A DNA stretch of 64,000 nucleotides from Polytrichum commune (lineage: Eukaryota; Streptophyta; Polytrichopsida; Polytrichales; Polytrichaceae): contig OX485809.1 in NCBI GenBank assembly GCA_950295325.1, positions 11,842,001 to 11,906,000 of the forward strand, given 5' to 3'. Every line of letters begins with the position of its first letter. Positions within the stretch are counted from its first letter, which is position 1. Both the position numbers and the translations under genes were made by a program. Positions 46,921 through 59,998 of the stretch are shown here, piece after piece. Below the pieces are notes generated by a model, which was not told where the DNA came from, did not search any database, and saw nothing but the letters and a program-made list of their open reading frames with translations.

Positions 46921-47309
46921 CACCCCCAAGAGTTTGTGCAGGGGTGTTTACTATCCACCGTTGTATACCTTGTGTCGCCATTTATATCATTCATGCAATA
47001 ATGATGAATTATGGAAGACTACGTCTTTGAGGTCACAAATATTTATTCGACATCTATGTCATCAATTAAATGTGTGTTATTATGGGTATTATCCATTGTC
47101 ATTGGATCTTTGAACTCAGGAAGAGTAATTTGGTACTTTGCCAAAATCACATTGTGTTGAACTGCTTTTGAATTCTACAATTGTGGTGTGCACCTAGAGG
47201 TGGAATTTTTTATTGGAAACCTAAATGACATGCGTGGGTCACTATGGAATTAAACCCCTTATTTATAAGAAGTTTATAAAGAAAAAAATTGTATACGTTC
47301 TAACGGCAT

Positions 47310-47905
47310 GCTAACAAATAGACTCATGTATTTATACTAAGCTTTTAAATTTAATGTGATAAATGCCTCCAATATATAAACAAAATATAAACCATGAAAT
47401 AAATAGACCTTTTTTACATATAAGATCCACTTTCACTTTCCAATAAGAAAGTCATTGTAGATTTTTTTCATCCATAGCATGTAACTCATTGATTACATCA
47501 AACAAACAAAGAAAAAAGCACAATAGCTTAGTCACAATCCAGAGAGCAAAACTCAAGTGAGCCCATGAGCACTCCAAGTGCCTCTTGCTTGTCTTAAAAC
47601 CCAAATGCAAACCCTAACAAGAATAGGCAAGGGAGTCATTGAGGACTATTACCATATGACAATAATCGATGAAAATATTGAATTGAATGAAACAACACCA
47701 ACATTTTTTTTCAAAAAACATCAAACTTTAGGGCCCCCTTTTATATATCTATCATTACTTTAAAATTATTAATAAATTATTAAAATGTACATACTAGAGA
47801 AAACCGATACCTCTTCATTATGTATATTATGTATGCTAATGCCTCAAATAATACCCCTTCTCACAATCACGTTAATTTGTACATGGTATGAAGAGTCCAC
47901 GCCAC
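47310..47905 (+). repeat. Repeat R3, copy 2
   Basis: See 37650-38070. It follows family F copy B here as R3 copy 1 follows family F copy A. Confidence 0.7.
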
Positions 47906-48644
47906 AAATTGTCAGACTTAGTGGAAGGCATGCCTATTTTAGGAGTGCATTGTCATTCACCTCTCCACACGAGCTTGGTTTGGTGTGACATTTTGTTTGG
48001 AAATACCTTTATCTAATGCATGCAGTTTCATACATTTTAGGGGACGGCTTTCATGCCACTTGCCTTGCAAAACCTGGTGCAAATAGTATACCCATTAAAC
48101 TTACCACAATATGCCCATATGGATAGTACCTTTTACAAGAGGATCTTCACTTCAACTTCAAAATAGCTGTGGCACATTCCCTTTCCTAAGTCCTCTAATC
48201 TTTAGTTACTTGGGTGCCTCTTTCAAACCCTAAACACTGTAAGTTCTACCTTATGTTACGATTCATAGGCAATTAATCCGGCAATATTGTTGTTCTATTA
48301 ATGTAGATAAAATTCCTAGCCTTTGTGGCAAACCTTAACGTCGCAATGACGATAACAGAAGCAACTTACTGGAATACCGATCGACAATATTACATCTTAA
48401 TTTCCATCTATACATCCCAGTCATCAAACACTGACATTTCAATGACCTAGCAATCGTAAGCATACATTTCAACTTCATAATCACGTTTGTTTTATTTGTA
48501 GAATGTCAAAATGCACAGCTCTCTACTTTTACATGTATTTGCTTGTGTTGAAATTGCAAGGATGGTTTGATATACTTCTCCGTCACCTCATCCAAACTGG
48601 CGTGCCATAAGAAAACTTGATAAGATAGGTGCACTTACGATCGA

Positions 48645-48667
48645 CCCTAAACCCTAAACCCTAAACC
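48645..48667 (+). repeat. Interstitial telomeric repeat (CCCTAAA)x3
   Basis: Three perfect units plus CC. No nearby gene. Confidence 0.9.
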
Positions 48668-50913
48668 TGCTCCACACCACTTCTTGGAAGGTCCACTAAC
48701 ATTTTGAAAACAAACATTTAGTCCTTTAATTATTCTGGGAACTTACTACCATGGACAAATTTAAAGCGGAATGGTATTTTAGCGTCATAAAACTATCTAT
48801 CATCCCCATTCCACTATGCACAAATCACTTTGAACCAAATATGAAGCTACAACAATTTGGGGAGGAAAGTGTGTTTGTTTTATCCATGATCATCTTCAAT
48901 GAAGAAACAATAGGTGATGGCCTTCACTGGTTGTCAGATATTTAAGAAGATAATTCGCCAAGAATGTTTGCTTGTTGCATTGATATAATAGAGTTTTTGC
49001 GGCAGGTGTTTTCATCACCTTATTTGCAATGTACTAGTAAGCTATGTCCAATGAATCACAGCATGTATCATCAAACACAAGGTCATCATGCACACCAAGA
49101 TGGATACAAGCTCGTTACATCCCATAGGATGTGGAGTGGATATATATTATCCAAGCTTAGCACAAAACAAGGTACGCATGTGTTGAACAACATACCTTGC
49201 ACTCCAATTTAGACTTTTCAGGGGTAACAACACCCACAACAAATGGGATAGAAGTTGAACTGGCCTATTCAGTGTTGTTGTGTACACCACCATTGTGATG
49301 CATGTATTCATAGTAATCATTAGGGCACTAACAATGATCTACACAAGTAGAGCGTTGGAAGGACAATTCAAAATCGTCTTGGGTATTTGTAGTCTTTGTT
49401 GCGCACCAAGAGTGTCAATATACATCTTATCTATGTCATGTATTGAATAGCTGCAGGCACTTAGAACTCCAAGTGATGGAGGGGACAACACAAACAAACC
49501 ATCATCTTCAAAAAAAAAAAAAGGCAAGCACTTGTCATCTATCATCTCTATGTTGTCAAAGTCGATGGAGGCAAAATCTAATGTTGATTTTTTCGTAGAC
49601 TTTGTTTATTTCAAGGCGTTGACAATATTCAAACCTATAGATGAAGGATAAAGGTGTAGAGGAGCACATTGGGATGTTGTACTCATTAAAGCTAGTCTCA
49701 TGTACAAATTAAATGACTATAAGGGGATTAGGGGAGATCCACAAGGAGTTGTGGGGAAGTGGAATCTATAATCATAAATGGAAAGGGTAATGTACCGGAA
49801 AGATCTCCATCTTCAGGAACGAAAATACAAGTACACTATCATCACCGCATTCCAATTTAAGAGTGACCATATTTGGAATTTGAATAGTGGATGCACCAAA
49901 TTTGTTTGTTAATATGAGTGTCAAATCTTGATATTGATGGCATTTTGCTCTATGCTAGTAGCTTAGTTCAAGAGGTTTCTTCATTTGACCTTTTTACCAA
50001 CATATTTTTCACTGCCCCTAATTGTAAATCTTCGACAAGTTATTGGAAGAATCAAAATTGTTGAGTTTGTCACGTGCCGTATTGTAGACAATTTGGTTCA
50101 ATTTCTATTGTAGTCTACATTTGCCTCTTTTCCTACATGGAGAATCTTGTTCACACTCAACTTGAAGGGCATTTTTAAAAAATGAAGATGATTTTCAATG
50201 CTTACATGTTTTTTTGCATTGCAAGTTATTACAATCACGGTTGAGATTACATCAATACAATTGAAAACTAAATTTAACATCTAGAGATTACTTCAATTTA
50301 TTTTTTACAAAAAAAATCTTATTTTAGTGCAACAATTGATTTGAGTTAATTTTCAACTCGGCCCACAAATAGATCAAAGATAGTTTGAGAAAATAGATAT
50401 CTTGGTAAACCCTATTGCATCTTCTTGACTGTAGATTTGCATGAACACCATTCAAAGAGCCACAATCATATGACGACCTTGTTTGAAAACTTACTTGAGC
50501 TACATTTGTATAGATTATAAGAATTTGGTTTCAAAGCTTTTAAAAGGTCATTTTTTCACAAAATTAGTAGTTTCCCGATCAAGTTTAAACACATGAATTC
50601 ACAATAATAATCTAGACCATCTGCAATTTGCAATATCGAAAAAATACCCAACAATCCTCGCTTTATTTATATTTGACCAAATCACTAACTACTGTATTGC
50701 CATGGTCACATTAGAAAAGTAAACATGTGAGATTTATTTATGTGGTACGAAGCCATAGACAAAATAAGACTTCTTGTTTGTTTTGACTTCCCAATCTCAT
50801 AATACCTATTATAGTTTACTGTGTTCGTTATGTATGTTTGTAATATGTATGCTCATGCTCCAGTTCATCCTCTACTAGATGCCCTTGTTACCCGGAAAAT
50901 TGCGAATATGATC

Positions 50914-53900
50914 TCAACATGTAGTTTGCGCCCAGCCAATCTGCTTGTTCACATTATCAAAAATGAAGAGATGGTCGGCTTGTTGGATATACCCGATAAT
51001 GCCGAATTTATTCGAGGAGGATGCCATAGCCAGACAACGCGTGTTTGTGTCAACTGGGTAGAACAAGCTCGAGTCCGATATCTGGAATTGCTCAATTGTC
51101 GAGGAATCGGTTCCAGTGAATTGAAATGCCATAGTTGGGAATGTTGGATTGTCAACTCCTGTAACATCGTAACACAAATCTGTTGGGCCATTGACTTGTA
51201 GGTAGTCGGAGATCGCATTCTGCAAGTTCTGTAAACATAGAAAAGCATAGACAACAATGCCGTCACATTAGTGCTGAAGGGATATGGCCCTTCCGTGGGC
51301 ACTTCCACTCCACACACAATTTTGGCCGCTGGTTTGAATCAGATTGGGAAACTGTCCCTCAAACAATGAGCAATTGCAAATCATGCAGATTGCCATCTCC
51401 AACTTTAGAATTGGAGTTGACACACATAGGTTATCAAGAGGTCGAAGTCCCTTCAAAACGAACATTATCTTTCTCCTTAAACCGTCACATAGATCCTCAA
51501 CATTGGACTGTGAATGGTGTTTGTATGTTGAGCACATACTCCAATCTCATCGTAATATTCAATGTCTTTTTAGTGTCCATTCTTGACTTCAAGCCTTGTC
51601 ATCTACCACTCAAATATATGTATCTAATTAAGTAGAGTGACCAACTAACACGCGCATACATTCCATAGGTAACTGGGCCTAAATAGTTATAAACCTTTTA
51701 AAGTTCTACACCCGAATCTCCTAGGATATCCAACATGTGATTAGTACTAGATGATCCAAATTAAGGTTTGAAACCATGTACCTCACAATCATCAAGCTCA
51801 TATGAATATTTCATGGGTCTTCTTCGGATCTTATTCATTCTCAAATTGAAGATACTCTTTCTTCTTAACCGATCCTTTAAATCCCGGGTAAGTCCCCCAA
51901 TTTTGTTGACTGCCAAATGTATAATAGTTAACAAATTTTGAGCATGAATCCAATTTATTTTGAACACATGTCTTGTTGGTATCCATTCTCAAATCCACAC
52001 CGAAACCACACACCACTCAAAAACAGGTGGTCGATTAAGATAAGTAGGCCTGCTTGCCTTATGTTTTTAAACTTCCTGCAAGACTGTGCAGTATTATTAA
52101 TTGTGTAAACCATCTGCAATCAGGAAAGACTTAGAGGATGCCAAACAGGTTTTCAGAGATGTAGGGAGATTATAAATAAAGCCCATAACCTTAGTTGGGA
52201 AGTTATTAATTACCTGCAGGACTGTATTGTAAGCATCTGAGCTCAATTGCGTGAGTGTTGTGCCCGAGTCAACGATGATGCCTCCAGAGCCTGAATCGGG
52301 GTCGAACTGAAACAACGATGCCGAAAGACCTAAATCATCACCGTTAATGGTGATCCCAACCATAGGGACATAATAATATTCGAATGCGCTTCCGGTGTTC
52401 ACCATTGGCACGTACGTCGGCTTCAAACCATTTGTGGTGGAAGCTGTCGACCCAAAGATCAAGTCCGAAGAAGAGGTTGTCGACTCTGTGTATAGGACCA
52501 AACAGTAGGAGAAAACATTTGAGTACGATTGGCCAAGTTGGGAGCTGAGTGAAAGAGGTCCCTGGCTGAGTCCCACAAGACCATCGACAGAGGATTTAAA
52601 TCCTTGGTTGTCGTTGGAGCACCCAAAGGCAAAGTCGCTAACGGCCGTGGAACTTCCAGTTGAATCTGTGAGAGTGATGACTTCGCGTGCTAGGTCACCT
52701 ACTGTTGTGCTCCCGTCACCATATCCATACTTGTAGTGGCAGTTTGGGGTGCAACTGTGATCTGCTGGAAACTGAGAAACCAACTCCCACAAAGTTAGAA
52801 GCCTCCTTCTAGAAAACAGATATGTGTTCAAGTAATTACAAGATTAGTGTCATGATTTTATCAGTGTCACGCTTAAGTGGCATGTTTCCATGTAGATATT
52901 ATGTTGGGTTATCATCGTTTCAAAACTCATTCAATATTCCTATTCACAAGAAGCACATCTAAATGCATGCCGTCACTGCAACCTCAAGAAGTAATTCATC
53001 AGTTTATTAATTAATTCGTCAAGTGTTCTTTAAATACTTTCAATTCTGATTTTTTTTGGCTTCAGGATGTTCCCATTATGACAAGTTCCATTCGAGACTG
53101 TTTTATTTACTTATTTTAACACACATGTGCAGAATTCATATGAGTTGGAGTTGGCTAAAAGGTGAGTTTGGGAGATCATGCATAAAGTGAACCCCATTCA
53201 AGAATGATTGTAGTGAACCACATTTATGACTTGTTCGACCGAGTTAGTCTTGCTAGGTGTAAGTTGAGCGAGGCTAAAGGTAGAGTGCCCCATGGGTCAA
53301 ACCCTATTTTAGATTCTAATGATCTCTTGATTATTTGTTTTTTCTGGGGGGGGGGGAGGGGGATATTGAAAGAGGACGTCCATGGAGTTCACCTATGTTT
53401 TGGAAACTAGGCTTTGACACAAGAAGCTCCATACGATGAGTTCTTAACATATTCAGTGAAGCACTTCAAAGAGGCACTAAACTCAATGTTTGGTGCTTCT
53501 ATGAGCGACTTTGCAGACAACTTCAATTACCTCGAAGTTTCTTACGATTTCTTGTTTCCTTCAAATGGAATTGCAATCAACGATTAGATGTAGCTAAACG
53601 CTTTCTTCTCTATACTGTCCATGTACTTATTTAAAGTGCCATCTTGAAATAACGGTGGGCTATTTCAATGAAAGGTTTTCTGAAATAAAGCGTCTTACTA
53701 GAATGATTGTTGCCTAAAAATGATGGGGATATTCTACATGTGTCACTGCGTGGGCTTCTACCACCACTCATCAAATTATGCACTGTGTACAAAAATAACT
53801 TGCGAATTGAAAAGGTCTGGAAACTCCTTGCACACCTTTTTTACTACCTCTCAAAATGAACAAGGCCTCAAAAAAGCGCTTCCAATCACATTAGTCTGAA

Positions 53901-55610
53901 CCCAATGATGTTAAATTGTGAAATTGTAAGAACGTTCAAGATGTCTCAGCTATTCTGTAATATGTTGTGGTGTTTTGCTAAACGAAAGCTTGAGCTAATA
54001 ATGCCCACACTAAAGAGAAGAGTGTAGCTCGGGTGTGGCTTCCTTACCGCGCTGCACAAAGCATCATTACAAGACGAGACTGAGTACGAGGTGGAGGCAG
54101 TCGGATCAAATAATGGATCATTTTGCGAGTAGCATTGGATGCAAGGGGTGCATTGCACCCACACCAAGGCACTCCCTGTGTCCATGATGGTGGTAAATGT
54201 CTGACCGGGTGTCCCGAGGGTGATCTTCATCATGAATTCTCCATCAAGCAACTCGACCGGGCTTTCAAAGCCCATGGATGCAAGCTTCCGCCCGATGAAA
54301 CCACTTCGTTCACTGGAGCGCTTCACGGCCGCTGCAAACCGCTCGGAGAGGGTGGTCGAATTCCCCGGGCTAAGTGGCGAGTCCGGGTGATCTCTGTGTA
54401 TCAGTGTAGAACGAAGCACCTGAGATGCGAAGCAAAGCAAACACACAAAACTAATCATTATTATCACGAGCATGCATCAAGAATCCGTATAAACGGTCAC
54501 TCATTCAAACTTGTGCAGTCGAGCACTTCCAACAACGCATAACATTGTTTCAGTCGCTATCAGCCGTTCCATTCTAATAATTTTTAGTGACAGTGTTTCA
54601 CTCGAGTTTATCAGGCTGAATTCATTTAGACAAGTATCCATGATAAGATGTAATTTTAGAACCTTACATGGCATATTCTTGGCCCTACCAACCAGGTCAT
54701 TCAACTGAATAATTCTATGCTCTCACTTATGTGCATTTCTAGATCAATTCATGCAACAAAGCTTTCATCCATAAATGGCTTGAAATTTGTCATCCACTCG
54801 CCCCTTGCTGATTGTATTGGTCATTCATCCAAACAGAGAACACCTCTAGCAACACTCAATGTGTGTTTTTGTATCCAAGCAAAGAGCATTTCATCTGTGC
54901 AACCCCCCGATTCATGCCTAATATGGGCCATACTAGTTATGCCCCCATAAATATTGGCTTAAACATATGGATGTCTTGTTGCTAGTACCGTAGCTCGTCA
55001 TCCACTCACCTCTCACCGGTTATGTAGTCCACATATTTCGACATATGCTAGGAGGAAAAGGGAAACGTTGTGAGTTTAAGCCCATGTGCGGCTAATATGT
55101 GATCTAACAAATTTGATGTTCAACTGACAAAAGCAATGTGGCCTTCAAAAAGAGGAATTGGGCACAAAGAAACGTTTCAACGTGCTAGAAAAGTGACCTA
55201 ATGCAAAACTCCCACATAAATCCAGATGAGATTCAATCCTATAGAGCCCCTCCACCACAGGGTGTTCATTTACACTTGCTTCCACATGAAAATGACGTAT
55301 CTATCCATCTATATATTGTCATTACTCTGCCCATGCATGAACAGAACATATATAACCCGCCACAATATCCACACATGGAGATTGAAGGATGATTCAGCTT
55401 CCACGAGCTGAAGATGATCATCACCTTGTTGTCGATCTCATGAACTTTCTGAGAATCAGAAGCCATTTGCGCCGCACGATAGCTGACCTCTTGAAAATGT
55501 CGATCAGTTCTGGCCAGAACGTGTTGTGTAAACATCGTCAATACAAGTCCCAAGAAACACAGGCGCATGAATGGTGGGGACATGGTCGCAGACACGGATC
55601 TGGGCTTCAT
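50914..55610 (-). CDS. Nepenthesin/CDR1-like aspartic protease, 4 exons
   Basis: 476-residue secreted A1B pepsin-type protease. Exons: 55610-55425, 54419-54048, 52771-52214, 51228-50914, all in phase 0 (1431 nt). The N-terminus has a signal-peptide-like stretch RLCFLGLVLTMFTQHVLA (residues 16-33). The propeptide holds LIHRDHPDSPLSPGN, the classic CDR1-family word. First catalytic Asp142 is in IMDTGSALVWVQC. The nepenthesin Cys-rich insert follows (CTPCIQCYSQNDPLFDPTAS). Then come YGYGDGSTTVGDLARE, second catalytic Asp354 (IIVDSGTTLTQL), and the end FDNVNKQIGWAQTTC. The length is normal for the family. Known relatives act in the apoplast in defence or development; the substrate is not inferable. 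Intron 3 holds repeat R1 copy B. An alternative start is Met10. Confidence 0.93.
51700..52055 (+). repeat. Repeat family R1, copy B, in protease intron 3
   Basis: ATCTCCTAGGATAT, CATATGAATAT, TCCCCCAATTTTG, TTGAGCATG, and the end ACCACTCAAAAACAGG, GTCGATTAAGATAAGTA match 23590-23935 in order and orientation. Confidence 0.7.
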
Positions 55611-57560
55611 CTTGTCCGATTAGAGCGACCGGCCACAAGACACTGAGCAATGAATGTGAGATCCGATCAGTCTCTGTGATGGACGAAGACGAGCTGAAGC
55701 CTCAAAGTGCTGCCTTTGTGAGATTGTGTCCAGTATTTATAGTTAGGCTTGTTATACAGTACAGACATGGTGGTGAGGACTTTAGTAATTTCCCACTTTC
55801 TCTTTCAATCTGCCTTTCAAAAAGAATATTGTGGCTTGAGGAATCTATATAATATTGGCACCTTCTGTGTGTACTTGTGAGGCAAGATGTCCACTCTTCA
55901 CGTTCTGCAGGTCGACATTTGGTCTCAGATGGTATGCTAGCCTTGACATCAATCCGACATCACTCCAACTTATATTCTAATATGCATCAGCCGTGCAAGC
56001 TCTAATTTAATACTTTGTTTCTCCCTTAATCGCCGCCAATGGAGGCCCTGATGGGGCTTTAGAGACTCCCCCAAATGAATACATTTTAGCTGTTAGTTTT
56101 ATCTTTGGTTATTTCTTAGAAAAATGACCCTTATTGATCTGTCGTTCTTTGTTTTAGTGAATTTCTTTGATCAAAGAAATATATTGTTTGAAAAATAGGG
56201 TGAAATTGTAATGAACCATTGTGTACAATCCGGGAAAACAACTCATTAGGTTAAGATAATTTCACGATTCACCTTCCTACTAAGTTACACGCTCTCCAGT
56301 TCCTTTAAGTGTTAGTTACCTTTGATAGGTTCTCGGAAGAATCAATATTGTTGGTGCTTTGTCACAACTCACATTGTTGTTGCGCCAACAAGGTGAATCA
56401 CATCAGTGCCTAAGTGCCTAAGAGATCATTTTTGGTCTCTCCTTCATCTTCACAATCTGGCTTTGGGGAGGGGAGGAGTTGAGCCTTACCTCAACGAAAT
56501 GAGAACAATTGTATCTCTTTAACGGCTTGTGAAAGCTATGCACCTCACATTTTTGGAGTGTAGCTTGTTCCTTGTAGCTTTTCATGACATGCTAGATTCT
56601 TATCTATAGCCAATTTATGACAACAAAAAAATTATTGAAATAGGCCCAAATTATGTTTATGAAATATTTCAGATGATAACCCCTTTATAATATCCAAATG
56701 AATATTGTGAGCTTAATTCTCAACACCAACCTTGTAGAATTTTGTATTGGTCCTTTATCATAAACTTGTCTTAAGAAGTTTCTCTTATTAGTTCTTATTA
56801 GAGAGGTACATATTACTTATGATAAATTTTGAAATTGTTCAAAACTCTCAAGCCTTTAGGGCACAAGCACGGTCAAGTACCAACTTCGTTACCCTACATA
56901 GGTTTAAGTGAAAGTGATTCAAAACTATGTATTAACTTTGAGTTTTGTGAAGGAAAAAATCATGAACATTTGAAAAACACATTGATCTACAAAGCCAAGT
57001 AATTGATGTTGACAAAAAAAAGTTTCAAGATTAGTTTACATATTTTAGGACAAATTGCAAGTAGTGTGCAAGTAGGTATATTGAACACGTGATTGTCTAA
57101 AATTAGATTAAAATATGATAAAGTTACATTAAATGAATGTCTTTGTACAAATATTTGTAGTGATACCCTCAAGTTTATAATGAATTCAAGGAATATGAAG
57201 AAAACATCCAACTACACAATATTTAAGGTCATGAAATCAACGTCCAAAACCAAATTGAATAATTACCTTTTGAGCAATACTTTTAATGATAGGTCTTAAA
57301 GATCTCACCTTGATATTCTATATATGAGTATCTAACACAACAATAAAGGGCGCCATGAGAAAGAAAAAAATTAAAATAAAACAAACACTTTACTACTACT
57401 TGTAGGTGTTTGACCCAAAAGAAATTGGTTTTAGTATTCAAGAGCATTTTTTCCATATACTTGACCATAGTTGCTCCCTTTACAGGTTAAATGCCATTAT
57501 AGTCTAGATCTATATTGTAAGCCCTAAACCCCCACCCTTATGCATTGTAGTCTGGGTGAG
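55611..57560. other. Protease upstream region and AT-rich spacer
   Basis: 55611-55900 should hold the protease promoter. The rest has no supported feature. Confidence 0.35.
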
Positions 57561-57589
57561 AGCCTCTGACTCACATGTACTCACCAATC

Positions 57590-58925
57590 CCTTTGGCCAG
57601 TGATTCAGCTCCCAAAACTCCAATAATGTGAAATCCAACACACCACTCTTTATTCAAAGGGTTACAAGATAATCAGTATTTAGAAAATACTCTGCACTTT
57701 GTGTTTATGCCACCTTTGTGATTTCTTCTTTGGGGTTCACCCTTCACACTTAAACCCTTGAGTTTTCTAGCACAATCAATCCTAAGCTAATGAATAACCA
57801 ACTAAGCACAACAAGTTGGGGCTCAGACTAACCTTAACCCCCTCCTCTACCTACCCTTTTACTACCAATGTAATCTTTAATATCAACCCTGCTTAACCCC
57901 TAAACCCAATTAAGCCCTAAACCCTCCCATGTTTCCCAAGGCCGAGGCTAATGTGTAATTCCAGGGGCCCCACTGGTTGGTCTCCTTCCTCGTACGGCTG
58001 TAGCAGTCTTCATAACCAGTCCCCAACCTCGCAGCAGCAGAGGTTTGGCAGCCCCTCCCGGTGCCTTCACCCTCCTTGGTCAGCGGCTGCGGCTTCCTCT
58101 CACCCTCGCCCAATATCAGAACCTACCCACACCTTCATACTTCCCTCCTGCACCCAATCATGACCGGCGAAGAGACCTGAGCCAAGGCTACAGTAGCCAC
58201 AAGTTGCTACCCTGATTCATCCACAACTGCCCAGATCTCCTAGGTAGCGGATGAATCCTCAGTCATAGAATGCGTGAATCTTTACAAGTACTGGCCAAAC
58301 TCAAGAAATGTTTCCCACACCAAGGCATGCCCTTGAATTTGTCAGAATTCACTTACTCCGCCGATTGTGCCTCGTTGTGCTTGTGGCTTGCTGTCCTTAA
58401 GAGTCGAGGTCGAGCTGGATGGTTGAGGATCATCCCCAGCCGCCTCTTTTGACCCTGCCTCACTGATTTTTGGCATTACTCACCGCATCTCGGCAACTGC
58501 CAATGCCGCTTCAATTAGTAGCAGGGTGTATCTCAATCCATCCGCTTGCCGAACCACCCACTGCCCACGCTTCCTAGAAGGTTTTTGCCCTCCTCTCCAC
58601 ACTGGAATCCCACCCTTGAATTCAACCAATCTCCTACTCCCCACCCTGGGAGCTCCTCCTCCCTCAATCTGAACTCACCGAGTTCGACCCCAGCCCGCAG
58701 CCTTCCACATTGCCCTCAATCATGTTTTTTTTTTCTGAAGAGAGAGAGCTCTCTGTTCAACCGAGCTCCTGGACCCTTTTCCTCTCGTCCAGAATTTCAG
58801 GGGCTTTCCAGCTTTCTCTACCTTCGAATTCCCAGCTCATCCACAACCTTGGAACCCCCCTTTTACAATTACGTTCTAAGCCTAAAACAAACACTGCTTG
58901 ATGTGAGCCCAAAACGGTGCTCACA
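57590..58925 (-). mobile_element. Possible LTR of a retrotransposon (minus strand)
   Basis: On the minus strand the segment begins TGTGAGCACCGTTTTGGGCT, is GC-rich for about 900 bp, then turns AT-rich with GAATAAAGAG (polyA-signal-like) near 57650, and could end at ...GGTGAGTACA (about 57580). This layout suggests a long LTR (U3, R, U5), but no partner LTR, primer-binding site or clear target duplication was found. A CCCTAAACCC word occurs at 57520 and 57920. Confidence 0.35.
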
Positions 58926-59440
58926 ATGATTCGTAACCATTACTCTTTATCAAGTGTTGGTTTTGAATTCTATTATTCAATCGAAAAAAACATAAAAAAT
59001 AATGTGAACTTTAGTTTTGGTTTGGATTGGAGTTAAGGATTAGGTTAGTGGATTAGTTTAGTCCGTGTGTTGTAGTCTCGATTAAAGAAGGCTTAGTCGA
59101 GGCAAGTGATTAGGCTAGTGTGTGTGTGTTTAATTCAAGAGATTAGCAGAATTAGTGGTTAGGTGATTAAGTTAAGTGAGTGTTTAAGTTAGGGTGAAAG
59201 GAGCCCCGGGTTTTAATGTTTGAATTGGGGCCTCCTTGTGTTAGTGTTAGTAGGGTTGAAGCTTAGTGGATAGGCTTGTGGATAAGCTCCTTGTCAAAAT
59301 TAGAATGTGGGAGATCTTGGCTAAAGGGGAAGCTCTCTTTTTGGGAAGGAGAATGTGGGTGAAGCCCTTGAAGGAGTGGGGAAGGGAGTTAGTAGTGAGT
59401 TGAGCTTTTGTGTGTGTATGTGTTGAGGACTTAGCCGAAA
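58926..59440. other. TTAG/GTTAG-rich spacer leading into the minisatellite
   Basis: Low-complexity GATTAGG/GTTAG words. No gene. Confidence 0.4.
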
Positions 59441-59444
59441 ACTT

Positions 59445-59998
59445 GTTAGATTTAAAGGCTGGACTTATTGTTAGATTTAGAGTCTGGACTTAAGCCGAAG
59501 CTTGTTAGATTTAGAGGCTAGACTTAAGCCGAAGCTTGTTAGATTTAGAGGCTAGACTTAAGCCGAAGCTAGTTAGATTTAGAGGCTGGACTTAAGCCGA
59601 AGCTTGTTAGATTTAGAGGCTGGACTTAAGCCGAAGCTGGTTAAATTTAGAGGCAGCACTTAAGCCGCAGCTGTTAGATTTAGAGGCTGTCACTTAAGCC
59701 GCAGCTGGTTAGATTTAGAGGCTGTCACTTAAGCCGTAGCTGGTTAGATTTAGAGGTTGGCACTTAAGCCGCAGCTGGTTAGATTTACACTTAGTCGAAG
59801 CTAGTTAGATTTAGAGGCTGGCACTTAAGCCGCAGTTGGTTAGATTTAGACTTAGCCGAAGCTGGTTAGATTTAGAGGCTGTCACTTAAGTCGCAACTAG
59901 TTAGATTTACACTTAGCTGAAGCTAGTTAGATTAAGAGGTTGGCACTTAAGCCGCAGCTGGTTAGATTTAGAGGCTGGCACCTGAGCTGCAGACTTGG
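59445..59998 (+). repeat. Minisatellite of ~17 units with two unit lengths
   Basis: The consensus unit is GGTTAGATTTAGAGGCTGGC then ACTTAAGCCG(A/C)AGCT (34-35 bp). Three shorter units of about 26 bp (GTTAGATTTACACTTAG-CGAAGCT) lack the AGAGGCTGGC part and alternate with long units in the right half (about 59780-59960). The left half uses GGACTTAAGCCGAAG and the right half GCACTTAAGCCGCAG. Confidence 0.9.

Larger units (their letters stand above)
46921..50913. other. Gene-free, repeat-derived region
   Basis: Contains repeat R3 copy 2 (47310-47905) and a (CCCTAAA)3 motif at 48645. The rest is AT-rich with small unrecognised ORFs. Confidence 0.4.

Noticed and set aside
58546-58929. 127-codon Pro/Ser-rich plus-strand ORF
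   Set aside because: Low complexity; lies antisense in a probable LTR.
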